DNA from: DASUXA01 sp036378155
GTDB lineage: Bacteria; Actinomycetota; Actinomycetes; Mycobacteriales; Micromonosporaceae
Assembly: GCA_036378155.1 (NCBI GenBank)
Contig: DASUXA010000075.1
Location: 16,917 to 80,916 of the forward strand
Direction of reading: 5' to 3'
DNA length: 64,000 nt
Shown here: positions 52,116 through 61,722 of the stretch, in pieces
Position numbering within the stretch: position 1 is the first letter of the stretch
Layout of the letters: each line of letters starts with the position of its first letter
Made by a program: the position numbers and the translations under genes
Notes under the pieces: generated by a model
Seen by the model: the letters and a program-made list of their open reading frames with translations, nothing else
What the model was told of the DNA's origin: nothing
Databases searched by the model: none

Positions 52116-53725
52116 ATCCGAAGGACTGGAGCCTCACCCGGCGGATCTTCGCGCTGTGCGCGACGGTCGCCGCCCTGCTCGCCCTGCTCGCCGCCGCCGC
52201 GGCGGTGACCGCGGGACACAGCGGTTCCGAGGTGGACACGCTGGTCAACCGGACCGGACCGTTGCGCACCGACGGGGAGCGGCTGCTGACCGCGGTGCTC
52301 AACCAGGAGACCGGCATCCGTGGGTACGCCCTGGGCGGCCGGGAGGACAACCTCGCCTCGTACACCGAAGGGGTGCGCGACGAAGAGGCGCTCACCGCCG
52401 ACATGCGGCGGCTGTTCCGTGGCGACGTCGCGCTCACCGCGCGGTTGACCGACGTCACGTCGCAGACCACCGCGTGGCGGCGGGTCGTCGCCGAACCGGT
52501 CATCGCGCGGGTACGGGCCGGCGACGTGCCGGGCGCGCAACGTCTGGTCGACGAAGCGTCGCGGCAACGTTTCGACCAGATCCGCGCCGCGATCGCCGAC
52601 CTGCAGAACGCGATCGCCGTGATGCGCGCGCAGGTCGCCGCCGACCTGCACCGGACCACCAACGACGTGGTGTGGGTGCTCGTGGTCGCGGGCATCGTGG
52701 TGATCGTCGCCGGTGCGCTGCTCGCCGTCCTGCTGCAGCGGATGCTCGCCGATCCGGTCACCGAACTGGCCCGCCAGGTGCGGCTCGTCGCCGACGGCGA
52801 CTTCGACCGGAAGATCACCGCGTCGGGGCCGCGCGAGGTGACCGGGCTCGGGCACGACATCGAACGGATGCGCCAGCAGATCGCGGCGGACCTGCGTACC
52901 GTGCGCGCCGCCCGGGCGCGCATCGAGGAGGCGAACCAGCGTCTGGAGCAGCAGGCGGAGGAACTGACCAGGTCCAACCGCGACCTGGAGCAGTTCGCCT
53001 ACGTCGCCTCGCACGACCTGCAGGAACCGCTGCGCAAGGTGGCGAGTTTCTGCCAACTGCTGCAACGGCGGTACGCCGGGCAGTTGGACGAGCGGGCCGA
53101 CCAGTACATCACCTTCGCGGTCGACGGCGCCCAGCGGATGCAGCGGCTCATCAACGACCTGCTGTCGTTCTCCCGGATCGGGCGGCTCACCGCCGGGTTC
53201 ACCAACGTCGACCTGGGAGCGGTCGTCCTCGACGCGGTCGACCAGTTGAGCACCGCGGTCGAGCAGACCGGGGCGCGGGTCGAATGGCACGACCTGCCGA
53301 CGGTACGCGGCGAGGAACCGCTGCTGTCCCGGCTGCTGACGAATCTGATCGGCAACTCGCTGAAGTTCCACCGCCCCGGGGTACCGCCCGTGGTCACCAT
53401 CACCGCCGAGCGGGACGGCGACATGTGGGAGATCGGCTGCGGCGACAATGGGATCGGCGTGGAGCCCGAGTTCGCGGACAAGATCTTCGTGATCTTCCAG
53501 CGGCTGCACGCCAAGGACGCGTACCCGGGTACCGGCATCGGGCTGGCGATCGCCAAGAAGATCGTCGAGTACCATGGCGGGCGGATCTGGCTGGACACCT
53601 CGCAGAGCGAGGGCACGCTGATCAGGTTCACTCTCCCGGTCGCCGTGGACGTCGACGTCGACGGCGCAGCGCCGGAACCCGGTACCGAGGACGCGAGCGC
53701 CGAACCCGTTGAGGAGACCGTGTGA
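52112..53725 (+). CDS. CHASE3-HAMP sensor histidine kinase
   Basis: This 537-residue kinase has TM1 (about 10-35), an extracytoplasmic four-helix CHASE3-like domain (NQETGIRGYALGGREDNL is its signature), TM2 (about 190-215) and HAMP. A coiled coil (about 260-290) leads to HisKA with phospho-acceptor His in AYVASHDLQEPLRKVASF (about 300), and HATPase_c with N-box LLTNLIGNSLKFHRPG, DNGIGV and GTGIGLAIAKKIVEYHGG. H-boxes of the HDLQEPLR type are shared with phytochrome-like kinases paired with Rcp1-type regulators, as here. ATGA and GTGA overlaps couple it to both neighbours. Confidence 0.94.
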   Translation: MNPKDWSLTRRIFALCATVAALLALLAAAAAVTAGHSGSEVDTLVNRTGPLRTDGERLLTAVLNQETGIRGYALGGREDNLASYTEGVRDEEALTADMRRLFRGDVALTARLTDVTSQTTAWRRVVAEPVIARVRAGDVPGAQRLVDEASRQRFDQIRAAIADLQNAIAVMRAQVAADLHRTTNDVVWVLVVAGIVVIVAGALLAVLLQRMLADPVTELARQVRLVADGDFDRKITASGPREVTGLGHDIERMRQQIAADLRTVRAARARIEEANQRLEQQAEELTRSNRDLEQFAYVASHDLQEPLRKVASFCQLLQRRYAGQLDERADQYITFAVDGAQRMQRLINDLLSFSRIGRLTAGFTNVDLGAVVLDAVDQLSTAVEQTGARVEWHDLPTVRGEEPLLSRLLTNLIGNSLKFHRPGVPPVVTITAERDGDMWEIGCGDNGIGVEPEFADKIFVIFQRLHAKDAYPGTGIGLAIAKKIVEYHGGRIWLDTSQSEGTLIRFTLPVAVDVDVDGAAPEPGTEDASAEPVEETV

Positions 53726-54195
53726 TGCCCGACCTGACCGACGCTTCCGGTACCCCCGCGTCCGGGACGCCGATCGAGGTGCTGCTCGTCGAGGACGACC
53801 CCGGTGACGTCCTGATGACGCAGGAAGCCTTCGAGGAGCACAAGGTCCGCAACCGGCTGACCGTCGTCTCCGACGGCGCGGAGGCGTTGGCGTACCTGCG
53901 CCGGCAGGAGCCGTTCGCCGACGCGGTCCGCCCCGACCTGATCCTGCTCGACCTCAACCTGCCCCGGCGGGACGGTCGCGAGGTGCTCGCCGAGATCAAG
54001 AACGACGAGTCGCTGCGCCAGATCCCGGTCGTGGTGCTCACCACCTCGCAGGCCGACGAGGACATCCTGCGCAGCTACCAGCTGCACGCGAACGCGTACG
54101 TGACCAAGCCGGTCGACTTCGAGCGTTTCATCGCGGTGGTCCGGCAGATCGACGAGTTCTTCGTCAGCGTGGTGAAACTGCCGCCGCGCAACTGA
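53722..54195 (+). CDS. Rcp1-like single-domain response regulator
   Basis: This 157-residue stand-alone receiver has EVLLVEDDPGDVLMTQEAF, Asp in LILLDLNLPRRDGREVLAEIK, VVLTTSQADEDI and AYVTKPVDFERFI. The long loop between helix 4 and the C-terminus is typical of Rcp1-type regulators, which dimerise and relay phosphoryl groups without an output domain. GTG at 53722 overlaps the kinase stop; ATG at 53725 is adjacent. With the upstream kinase and RR-phosphatase it forms a three-gene phosphorelay likely feeding a sigma-factor partner switch. Confidence 0.92.
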   Translation: MMPDLTDASGTPASGTPIEVLLVEDDPGDVLMTQEAFEEHKVRNRLTVVSDGAEALAYLRRQEPFADAVRPDLILLDLNLPRRDGREVLAEIKNDESLRQIPVVVLTTSQADEDILRSYQLHANAYVTKPVDFERFIAVVRQIDEFFVSVVKLPPRN

Positions 54196-54329
54196 CGCCG
54201 TCCGGTTCGTCGGCGGCGCGACAAATCGGACAGCGACTCGGGGTACCTCGGCTGAGGCGCACCCGACTCGGGGTGTACGCACATCGGTTGTGGACCTCGC
54301 ACGACCCGCCGGTCCGATCGGATTCGGTC

Positions 54330-55904
54330 CTACGCGGTCGTGGTGAGCTTCCCGCTGCAGTCGATCGCCTCGCCGCTGCCGGTCAGCAGGCAGACCCAGA
54401 ACGTGATCTTCGCGCCCTCCGGCATGTTCATGTTGTGATCGACGCAGGTGCCCGTGCCGTTCTTGTTGACCGCGTCGTTGTTCTGCCCCGGGTAGTCGGT
54501 CCGCCAGTACTTCGCGACCACGCCGTACCCGTCCGAGCTGGTGTCGCACACGTACAGATGGTCGCCGTACGCCACGAAGTACGCTTTGCCGGCGCAGCCG
54601 GGGGTACACACCGTCGGCGGCGCAGGCGTCGGCTTCGCGCTGGACGGACGGGCGCTGGACGGGGCGGGCCCGGCGGTCGCCGGTACCGACCGGGTGGACC
54701 GGGCGGGTCCGGGACGCGTGCCGTGGCTGTCGGCCGGCGCTTGGGGCGCGGGCTTCGCGCTCGTGCCCGACGGACGCGGGTGGGTCGGCGTGGTCGCCGA
54801 CGAGACGGCGGCGACCTGTCGCGGCCCCTGGTGGGACCGGGTGACCACGGTGGCGACCACCGCGCCCGCCGCGACCAGTACCACGCCCGCCACGGTCGCG
54901 GCGATCAGCGCCACTCGGCGTCGACCGCGACGGACCGGACCGGCGGACGCGGCGGCGAGCCGGTCCGGGCGGTACCGGGTCGGCTCGTCGGGAGCGACCG
55001 CACCGGCGGGCGGCGCGGACGGGGTCGACACGGACGGCGCCTCGACCCGCGCACGCGGCGGCGAGGCGGTCCGCAACGCGACCCGCTCACGGGTGCCGAG
55101 CAGGGCGTTGAACTCGGCGGCGAGGTGCGCGGCGTCGCCCGGACGACGCGCCGGGTCGGCGGCGAGGGTCCGTTGGAGTACGGCGACCAGGCCGGCGGGC
55201 ACGTCGGCGCGGGTCAGCTCAGGCAGGCCGGCGTCCGCGGCGGCGTCGCCGGGTGGCGTCGCGGTGAGCAGGGTGTACAGCGTGGAGCCGAGCGCGTAGA
55301 TGTCGGAGCGGACGGTCGGCGCGTCGCCGCGCAGGATCTCCGGCGCGGTGTGCGCGCGGGTGAACGCGGGCACCGCGTCGGGCGACCGGGTGAGGCTGGC
55401 GATGCCGAAGTCGCTCAGTACCGGCTCACCCTGGTCCGACACCAGGATGTTGCCCGGCTTGATGTCGCGGTGCAGGATCCCCGCCGCGTGCGCGGCTTCC
55501 AGCGCTTCGGCGATGGTCGCGCCGACCAGGAGCACCTCGCCGACCGGCAGTGCACCGCTGGCGACCAGCCGGTCCGCGAGCGACCCGTTGGGCAGGTACT
55601 GCATCGCGATGTAGAACCGCTGGTCGGCGGTGGTACCGGCGTCGAACGTCGTGATGATGTGCGGCTGGCCGGTCAACCTGCCGGTCAACTCGCACTCGTC
55701 CCGGAACCGTTGCCGGGCGACCGGGTCGGCGGTGTCCGCGTGCAACACCTTGACCGCCACGGTCCGCCCGAGCGTCTCCTGGAACGCGGTGTACACCGTG
55801 CTGAACCCGCCCTCGGCGATCCGGGCGAAATCGCGGTACCCGGTGATCACTGGCGTGGCCGACCTCGACTGCTGCATCGAGCTCCCGGTGTCCTTTCTCG
55901 TCAC
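54330..55904 (-). CDS. Receptor-like Ser/Thr protein kinase (PknB-type)
   Basis: This 524-residue kinase has the G-loop AEGGFSTVY (30-38), Lys52 in VAVKVL, HRDIKPGN (145-152), DFG (165-167), and APE in the activation segment. A cytoplasmic Pro/Ala linker, one TM helix (VALIAATVAGVVLVAAGAVVATVV) and an Ala/Pro/Ser-rich stalk follow. The extracellular domain of about 100 residues has four or more Cys (CTPGCAGKAYFVAYG, YVCDTSSDG, TCVDHN, WVCLLTGSGEAIDC). It has no PASTA repeats, so the ligand is unknown. GTG at 55904 has GAGGA upstream and overlaps the adjacent kinase stop. It lies near an FHA-domain secretion ATPase, a possible phospho-partner. Confidence 0.92.
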   Translation of the reverse strand: MTRKDTGSSMQQSRSATPVITGYRDFARIAEGGFSTVYTAFQETLGRTVAVKVLHADTADPVARQRFRDECELTGRLTGQPHIITTFDAGTTADQRFYIAMQYLPNGSLADRLVASGALPVGEVLLVGATIAEALEAAHAAGILHRDIKPGNILVSDQGEPVLSDFGIASLTRSPDAVPAFTRAHTAPEILRGDAPTVRSDIYALGSTLYTLLTATPPGDAAADAGLPELTRADVPAGLVAVLQRTLAADPARRPGDAAHLAAEFNALLGTRERVALRTASPPRARVEAPSVSTPSAPPAGAVAPDEPTRYRPDRLAAASAGPVRRGRRRVALIAATVAGVVLVAAGAVVATVVTRSHQGPRQVAAVSSATTPTHPRPSGTSAKPAPQAPADSHGTRPGPARSTRSVPATAGPAPSSARPSSAKPTPAPPTVCTPGCAGKAYFVAYGDHLYVCDTSSDGYGVVAKYWRTDYPGQNNDAVNKNGTGTCVDHNMNMPEGAKITFWVCLLTGSGEAIDCSGKLTTTA

Positions 55905-57160
55905 GTACCGGTCCTCAGTTCGCTGTACGGGCCGCGCTCCGCCGGTGCCGACCCGCCGGCGCGGATGGGCAGGGTCAGGACGACCTCGAAACCGCCGTCC
56001 GGCTGCCCGCCCGCGGTGAGCGTGCCGCCGTACAGCAGCGCCCGCTCGTACATTCCGATCAGTCCCTTGCCGCCACCGCCCAGGTGCTCCGGGCGACCGT
56101 CCGGCGGGCTGCTGCGCCGCCCGTCGTTGGCGATCCGGGCGGTGATCCGGTTCGCCGCGTAGTGCAGCGAGACGACCACCCGCGCCCCCGGCGCGTGCTT
56201 GATCGCGTTGGTGAGCGACTCCTGCACCACCCGGTACACACACAGCCCGACACCGGCAGGCAGGGGTTGCACCTCGCCCGACACGTCGTACTCGATGGCG
56301 ACCCCGGTCAGCCCGACCCTTTCGATCATGACCGGCAGGTCTGCCACGCCGGGCGTGTCCCGGTCGGTACCGTCCGCTTCGCCGCCGCCCTGGTCCGGCT
56401 CCGGGCGCAGCATCGTGACCAGGCGGCGCACCTCCTCGAGCGCCTCGCTGCTCATCTCGGCGATCGACCGCAGCGCCTTCTCGACGGTTTCCGGGTCGGT
56501 GGTCAGCACGTACCGGGCGAGTCCCGCCTGGACCGCGACGACCGACATGTGGTGCGCGACGATGTCGTGCAGCTCCCGCGCCACGCGGACCCGCTCCAGC
56601 AGTACCGCCCGCTGCTCGCGTTCGCGCTGCTCGGCACGCAGCCGCTCGGCGTTCTGCGCGACGATCGCGCTGTACGTGCGCAGCCGGCGCAGCAGGTCGC
56701 CGACCGCGCAGATCGCGACGATCCACGCCAGACTCAGCGCGACGATGTCCACCGTCGAGCCGTTCCAGGTGTGCACGTTGCCGTACATCATGCCCGGCGC
56801 GATAAGCACGGCGCCGGCCACTGTCCAGCCGCGACCGCGGCTACTGGCGAGACTCGCCAGGGCGAGCTGCGCGCCCAGCTGGTTCAGCCCCAGCCAGTAG
56901 CCGCCCGCCTCGTACCCGACCAGCCCCGCCTCGCACAGCAGCACCGTGGTCGTCGGCGCGTACCGGCGCAGCACCAGCGGCAGGTTCGCGAGCAGGGTGA
57001 GCGCCAGGGCGAGCGCGTCGAAACGGCGTACCCCGTGCGCCGGGTACGAGCCGTGCGCCAGCTTGAGCGTGACGCCGGTGACCGCGACCGCCAGCAGGAC
57101 GTCGCCGACGAGAGGATGAGCGCCGAGCAGGCGTCGTACGAACAGCCTGAGTCGGAGCAC
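55901..57160 (-). CDS. NarL-type sensor histidine kinase (HisKA_3)
   Basis: This 419-residue kinase has about four to five N-terminal membrane helices, then a coiled coil (QNAERLRAEQREREQRAVLLE) and HisKA_3 H-box ARELHDIVAHHMSVVAVQAG with the phospho-acceptor His. The HATPase_c has VVQESLTNAIKHAPGA and GKGLIGMYERALLYGGTL. There is no adjacent response regulator, which is unusual for this class. Its stop overlaps the Ser/Thr kinase start, so the two kinases are made together. GTG at 57160 is the start. Confidence 0.92.
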   Translation of the reverse strand: MLRLRLFVRRLLGAHPLVGDVLLAVAVTGVTLKLAHGSYPAHGVRRFDALALALTLLANLPLVLRRYAPTTTVLLCEAGLVGYEAGGYWLGLNQLGAQLALASLASSRGRGWTVAGAVLIAPGMMYGNVHTWNGSTVDIVALSLAWIVAICAVGDLLRRLRTYSAIVAQNAERLRAEQREREQRAVLLERVRVARELHDIVAHHMSVVAVQAGLARYVLTTDPETVEKALRSIAEMSSEALEEVRRLVTMLRPEPDQGGGEADGTDRDTPGVADLPVMIERVGLTGVAIEYDVSGEVQPLPAGVGLCVYRVVQESLTNAIKHAPGARVVVSLHYAANRITARIANDGRRSSPPDGRPEHLGGGGKGLIGMYERALLYGGTLTAGGQPDGGFEVVLTLPIRAGGSAPAERGPYSELRTGT

Positions 57161-57377
57161 CCGAGAACTCTAGGGGGCGGTGGCGGGACGTGTCGTCATG
57201 CCGCCGATGCAGCCGGGTACCGGGTGGCGCACCGGGCGACTGCAGCGGTGGTTGGACGCGCGTGTACCGCGTTCGGTGGAGTCGGCGTCCGCGATCACCA
57301 ACCCTGGGTTAACGCGTCGTCCGCGTCCGGCTGCGAGGCTGGACCGGCGGCAACTGAACAAGAGGGGTGGTATCGGC

Positions 57378-60300
57378 GTGCGGTTCGTCTACCGCGCTGG
57401 GGGCCTCGCTCACGAACTCGAACTCAACCTGGGTCGCCCCGACGCCACCGTCGGCGACCTGGCGCGGGCGTTACACGCCTCGGCAGGCGTCCTCATCGAC
57501 GGCCGCGCCCTGCCGCCCGACACCGGTATCGGCGAGTCCGGGCTGGTCATCGGCTCCGAGGTGGTCGCCGCGGACCAGCCGCCGACCCTGGCGGTACGCC
57601 CCGTAGCGATCCTGCGCGTGGTGGGCGGTCTGCGGTCCGGGCGGTCGGTACCGCTGCAGCCCGGACGGGTCGTGCTCGGTCGCGGACACGGCGTGGACGT
57701 GCGGCTGGACGTCGCCGACGTCTCCCGGTCGCACTGCGCGCTCGACGTCGGCCCGGACGGTACGGTGACCGTCACCGATCTCGGGTCGCTCAACGGGACC
57801 GACGTCAACGGCGAACGGATCAGCGCGCCGACTCCGGTCGCCGCCGACGACCTGATCTGCCTGGCTGGGCAGGTGCTGCTGCGGGTCGTCCCGCCGGACC
57901 GGGTCGGCCCGGTACAGCACGTCAACCCGGTGCGCGAGGCGCGTCCCGGTGGGACGCTGCCGTTCAACCGGGCGCCGCGGCTGGCGACCCCCGCCGCTCC
58001 CCCGCCGGTCACCGTGCCGCAGGCGCCACGCGGCGCGGCGCGTACCCCGTTCAGCATCGGCGCGATCCTCGGACCGCTGCTGCTCGCCGGGGCGATGGTC
58101 GCGGTTATGGGCGACATGCGGTACGCCCTGATCGCCGCGCTGACCCCGATCGTGTTCGTGTTCGAGTTCGCCGAGGCGCGCACCCGGGGACGGTTGAGCC
58201 TGCGGCGGGGTCGCCGCCGGTACGCCCGCGACCTGGAGGACGCGCGCGCCGCGCTGAACGCCCGGCACGCCGACGAACTGCGCCGCCGCCGCGACGACGC
58301 CGGCGACCCCGCCGAGGCGGTGTTCCGGGCGGAAGCGCCGGGGCTGCGGCTGTGGGAGCGGCGCCGGGACGCGCCGGACTTCCTGCGGGTACCCGTCGGC
58401 ACCGCCGACCTCGCCTGGGCGCCGCCGGTGGCGAGCGAGTCGCGCGAACCGGACCCGGCAGCCGCCGCCATGGTCGCCGAGGTCTCCGTGCTGCCGCAGG
58501 TACCGGTGCTGGTGGACATCTCCGCCGGCGGCGTCGTCGGGCTGGACGGCGATCGCGCGGCGACCCTCGCCGCCGCGCGGGCGCTGCTGTGCCAGGCGGT
58601 CGTCGACAGCGGCCCCGCCGACGTCACCGTGGCGGTGTTCGCCGACCCGGACCGGATCGCCGAATGGGAATGGACGAAGTGGCTGCCGCACGGCGCGGAC
58701 CTGAAGTCGGGCTCGATCCGACTGGTCGCGGTCGGACACGAACAGTCCCAGGCGCTGGCCCGCGCGCTGCTCGCCGGCGCGCCGCCCGCCGACGCCGCGC
58801 AACCGGCGCGCCCGGTGACCCTGGTCGTCGTCGACGGCGCGACCCTGCTCGAGGGTCGCCCCTGTCCGCTGCGGGAACTGCTCAGCGGCAACGGCTGCGG
58901 CGGCATCGTGCTCACCGACCGGCTGCCCGCGCTGTGTACCTCGATCCTCTCGGTCGACCCGGACGGCAAGGGGACGCTGACCCGCGTCACCACCGGCGAG
59001 GAGGTCCGGTCCATCCTGGTCAACGGCATCGACGAGCCGGACGCCCGCCGGCTGGCGCGGGCCCTGGCCCGGTTCGAGGACCCCGAACTGCGTGTCGACG
59101 GCGCAGGTCTGCCCGACCAGGTCAACCTGCTGCCCCTGCTCGACCTGCCGGATGTCTCCGCGGCGGCGATCGCCGGGCGCTGGCGGCGCAACGCGCCGAC
59201 GCTGCGGGTCGAGGCGGTGCTCGGGGTGACCGAACGCGACCTGTTCACCGTCGACCTCGACGACGACGGACCGCACGGTCTGATCGCCGGTACCACCGGG
59301 TCGGGCAAGAGCGAACTGCTGCGCACGCTGGTCGCGAGCATGGCGGTACACGCCGACCCGGAGCACCTGACCTTCGCCCTGGTCGACTACAAGGGCGGCG
59401 GCGCGATGGACGAATGCGCCCGCCTGCCGCACGTCGTCGGGCTGGTCACCGACCTCGACGAGCAACTCGGCGAACGGGCGCTGCGCTGCCTGGAAGCCGA
59501 GCTGCGGCACCGCGAACACGCGCTGCGCCAGGTCGGTCTCAGCCACGTGCGGGAGTACCAGCGGCTGCGCGACACCCAGCGACCGGACCTGGAGCCGATG
59601 CCCCGGCTGGTGGTCGTCATCGACGAGTTCGCCACCCTGGTCAAGGCGCTGCCGGACTTCGTGGACTCGCTGGTCAGCATCGCCCAGCGCGGACGCAGCC
59701 TCGGCATGCACCTGATCCTCGCCACCCAGCGCCCGGCGGGCTCGGTCAGCGACGCCATCAAGAACAACGTCAAGCTGCGCATCGCGCTGCGACTCGAGAG
59801 CACCGGCGACTCCATCGACGTCGTCGACAGCCCGGCTGCCGCCGGTATCGGCAGCCGGCAGTGGGGCCGCGCGTACTACCGGCTCAGCGCGCGCGAAGTG
59901 CTGCCGATCCAGACCGCGCTGTCCACCGCGGTGACACCGCACGCCGCCGCGACCGCACCCGTCACCCTCGCACCGTTCCGGCTGCTGCCGCCGCCCGCGC
60001 CGGACGCGGGCGCGGACACCGACGGCGAGACCGACCTGCGGCGGCTGGTGACCGCCGCGGTACAGGCATGTCGGCTGGCCGGCATCGCCCCGCCGCGGCG
60101 ACCGTGGCCGGAGCCGCTGCCCGCGACCGTCGACCTGGCCGCCCTTCCGCCCGCCGCGCGCGGGGTACAAAGCGACGCGCCCGGACTGCCCGCGTTCGCG
60201 CTCGCCGACGACCCGGACCGGCAGATCCAGTACAGCGTGGGCTGGGACCCCGACGCCGGCAACCTGCTCGTCTACGGGGCGGTGGGCGCCGGTACCTCCA

Positions 60301-61601
60301 CCGCGCTCGCCGCGCTGGCGCTCGCCGTCGGCGGCGCGCGGTCGCCCGAGCACTGCCACATCTTCGTGCTCGACCTGGGCGCGGGGGACCTCGCCCCGCT
60401 CGCCGGTCTACCGCACACCGGCGCGTACATCGCAGCCGCCGAACGGGAACGGCAGACCCGACTGATCCGCATGCTGCGCCGCGAACTCGACCGCCGCAAA
60501 GCCGGCGGGGCGCAGCCGGACTGGCTCGTCCTGGTCGACAACCTCGGCGCGCTGCTGACCGAGTTCGACAAGGACGTCGCCGGAATGAGCCTGGTCGAGG
60601 ACCTGGCCCGGGTGTACGCCGACGGTCCCACCGTCGGTATCCGGTTCGCCGCGACCGCCGACCGGGCCGGCGCGGTCCCCTCGTCGTGGAGTTCGCTGAC
60701 CCAGCAGAAGATCCTGATGCGGCTTGCCGACCCGACGGAGTACGCCAACTTCGAGGTACCCCGCCGGTCGGTACCGGGATTCGTGCCGGGGCGCGCGGTG
60801 GTCGCCGCCACCCGACAGGTCATCCAGATCGGGTACCCGGGTCCCGACCTGCCGGCGGCGGTCGGTGCGGCGGCGAGCCGGTGGTCGGCTGCCAGGCGTA
60901 CCGCGCCCGCTGTCGGGTTGCTGCCGCGATCGGTGACGTTCCAGACCCTCGAGGTCCGGGCGCGTACCGGCGCCGAACCGTGGGACATCCCGGTCGGCAT
61001 CGGCGACCGGGAACTCGCGCCGGTCGGGCTGCACCTGTACGAGCACGAACACGCCCTGGTCACCGGGCCGCCGCGGTCCGGGCGCAGCCAGGCGCTGCGC
61101 ACCGTCGCGCACGCGGTACTGACCGGGGACGACCCACCGGCGCTGGTCGCGTTCGCGCCCCGGCGCTCGCCCCTGCGCGACCTGGGCGGGCCGGTGACCG
61201 TGGTGACCGACTACTCCGATCTGGACACCGTGCTGGACCGGACCGGTGACCGGGTGCTCCTGCTCGTCGACGACGCGGACAGCGTCGACGACGAACTGGG
61301 GGTGCTGGACCGCTGGCTGGCGAAGGCGGGTCCCGGACGGCATCTGATCGCCGCCGGTCGAGCCGACGCGATCCGCCGCAGCTACGGCACCTGGACACAG
61401 CGGGTCCGGGACGGGCGGTGCGGGGTGCTGCTCATCCCCGACCACGACCTCGACGGCGACCTGCTCGGCGTGACGCTGCCCCGCCAGGACCGGATGGCGC
61501 CGGTACCGGGACGCGGATACCTGGTCGCCAACGGCGCGGTGGACGGCGTCCAGCTCGCGCTCGTCGACGAGGCGGCGCGGGCGGTACCGCCGGGGTTGTA
61601 G
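57378..61601 (+). CDS. FHA-domain FtsK/SpoIIIE secretion ATPase (EssC/EccC-like)
   Basis: This 1407-residue motor has a compact N-terminal segment (1-65) with a ubiquitin-like strand-helix pattern (VGDLARALHASAGVLIDGR, GLVIGSEV) and a canonical FHA domain (about 95-150; LGRG, SRSHC, SLNGT). Two TM helices (about 224-264) and three FtsK/SpoIIIE ATPase domains follow. D1 is intact: GTTGSGKSE (about 638) and VVVIDEFATL (about 748). D2 (GAVGAGTST) and D3 (GPPRSGRSQ) have degenerate Walker A loops lacking Lys. N-terminal FHA domains are typical of Firmicute EssC rather than mycobacterial EccC. GTG at 57378 follows AGGGGTGG. It should drive WXG100 export. Confidence 0.93.
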   Translation: MRFVYRAGGLAHELELNLGRPDATVGDLARALHASAGVLIDGRALPPDTGIGESGLVIGSEVVAADQPPTLAVRPVAILRVVGGLRSGRSVPLQPGRVVLGRGHGVDVRLDVADVSRSHCALDVGPDGTVTVTDLGSLNGTDVNGERISAPTPVAADDLICLAGQVLLRVVPPDRVGPVQHVNPVREARPGGTLPFNRAPRLATPAAPPPVTVPQAPRGAARTPFSIGAILGPLLLAGAMVAVMGDMRYALIAALTPIVFVFEFAEARTRGRLSLRRGRRRYARDLEDARAALNARHADELRRRRDDAGDPAEAVFRAEAPGLRLWERRRDAPDFLRVPVGTADLAWAPPVASESREPDPAAAAMVAEVSVLPQVPVLVDISAGGVVGLDGDRAATLAAARALLCQAVVDSGPADVTVAVFADPDRIAEWEWTKWLPHGADLKSGSIRLVAVGHEQSQALARALLAGAPPADAAQPARPVTLVVVDGATLLEGRPCPLRELLSGNGCGGIVLTDRLPALCTSILSVDPDGKGTLTRVTTGEEVRSILVNGIDEPDARRLARALARFEDPELRVDGAGLPDQVNLLPLLDLPDVSAAAIAGRWRRNAPTLRVEAVLGVTERDLFTVDLDDDGPHGLIAGTTGSGKSELLRTLVASMAVHADPEHLTFALVDYKGGGAMDECARLPHVVGLVTDLDEQLGERALRCLEAELRHREHALRQVGLSHVREYQRLRDTQRPDLEPMPRLVVVIDEFATLVKALPDFVDSLVSIAQRGRSLGMHLILATQRPAGSVSDAIKNNVKLRIALRLESTGDSIDVVDSPAAAGIGSRQWGRAYYRLSAREVLPIQTALSTAVTPHAAATAPVTLAPFRLLPPPAPDAGADTDGETDLRRLVTAAVQACRLAGIAPPRRPWPEPLPATVDLAALPPAARGVQSDAPGLPAFALADDPDRQIQYSVGWDPDAGNLLVYGAVGAGTSTALAALALAVGGARSPEHCHIFVLDLGAGDLAPLAGLPHTGAYIAAAERERQTRLIRMLRRELDRRKAGGAQPDWLVLVDNLGALLTEFDKDVAGMSLVEDLARVYADGPTVGIRFAATADRAGAVPSSWSSLTQQKILMRLADPTEYANFEVPRRSVPGFVPGRAVVAATRQVIQIGYPGPDLPAAVGAAASRWSAARRTAPAVGLLPRSVTFQTLEVRARTGAEPWDIPVGIGDRELAPVGLHLYEHEHALVTGPPRSGRSQALRTVAHAVLTGDDPPALVAFAPRRSPLRDLGGPVTVVTDYSDLDTVLDRTGDRVLLLVDDADSVDDELGVLDRWLAKAGPGRHLIAAGRADAIRRSYGTWTQRVRDGRCGVLLIPDHDLDGDLLGVTLPRQDRMAPVPGRGYLVANGAVDGVQLALVDEAARAVPPGL

Positions 61602-61722
61602 TCGGGCGACCGGCGGTACGACGGCGGGCGGAGGCGGGTTTTCCACCCGCGGCCCGACGACAGGGACGGTACGGCGCGGATAGGTTTCCGCCCGTTGATT
61701 CGCAACCGAGGACGGCAGCTGA

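Noticed and set aside
54235..54280. An 11-bp direct repeat (CGACTCGGGGT, about 33 bp apart) after the response regulator
   Set aside because: Too short and not at a stop codon; it could be chance in GC-rich DNA.
56084..61249. A 1721-codon open frame on the plus strand
   Set aside because: It is an alternative-frame shadow of the histidine kinase and the secretion ATPase. Its product is Arg/Pro/Ala-rich, whereas the ATPase frame has full motifs and proper third-position bias.
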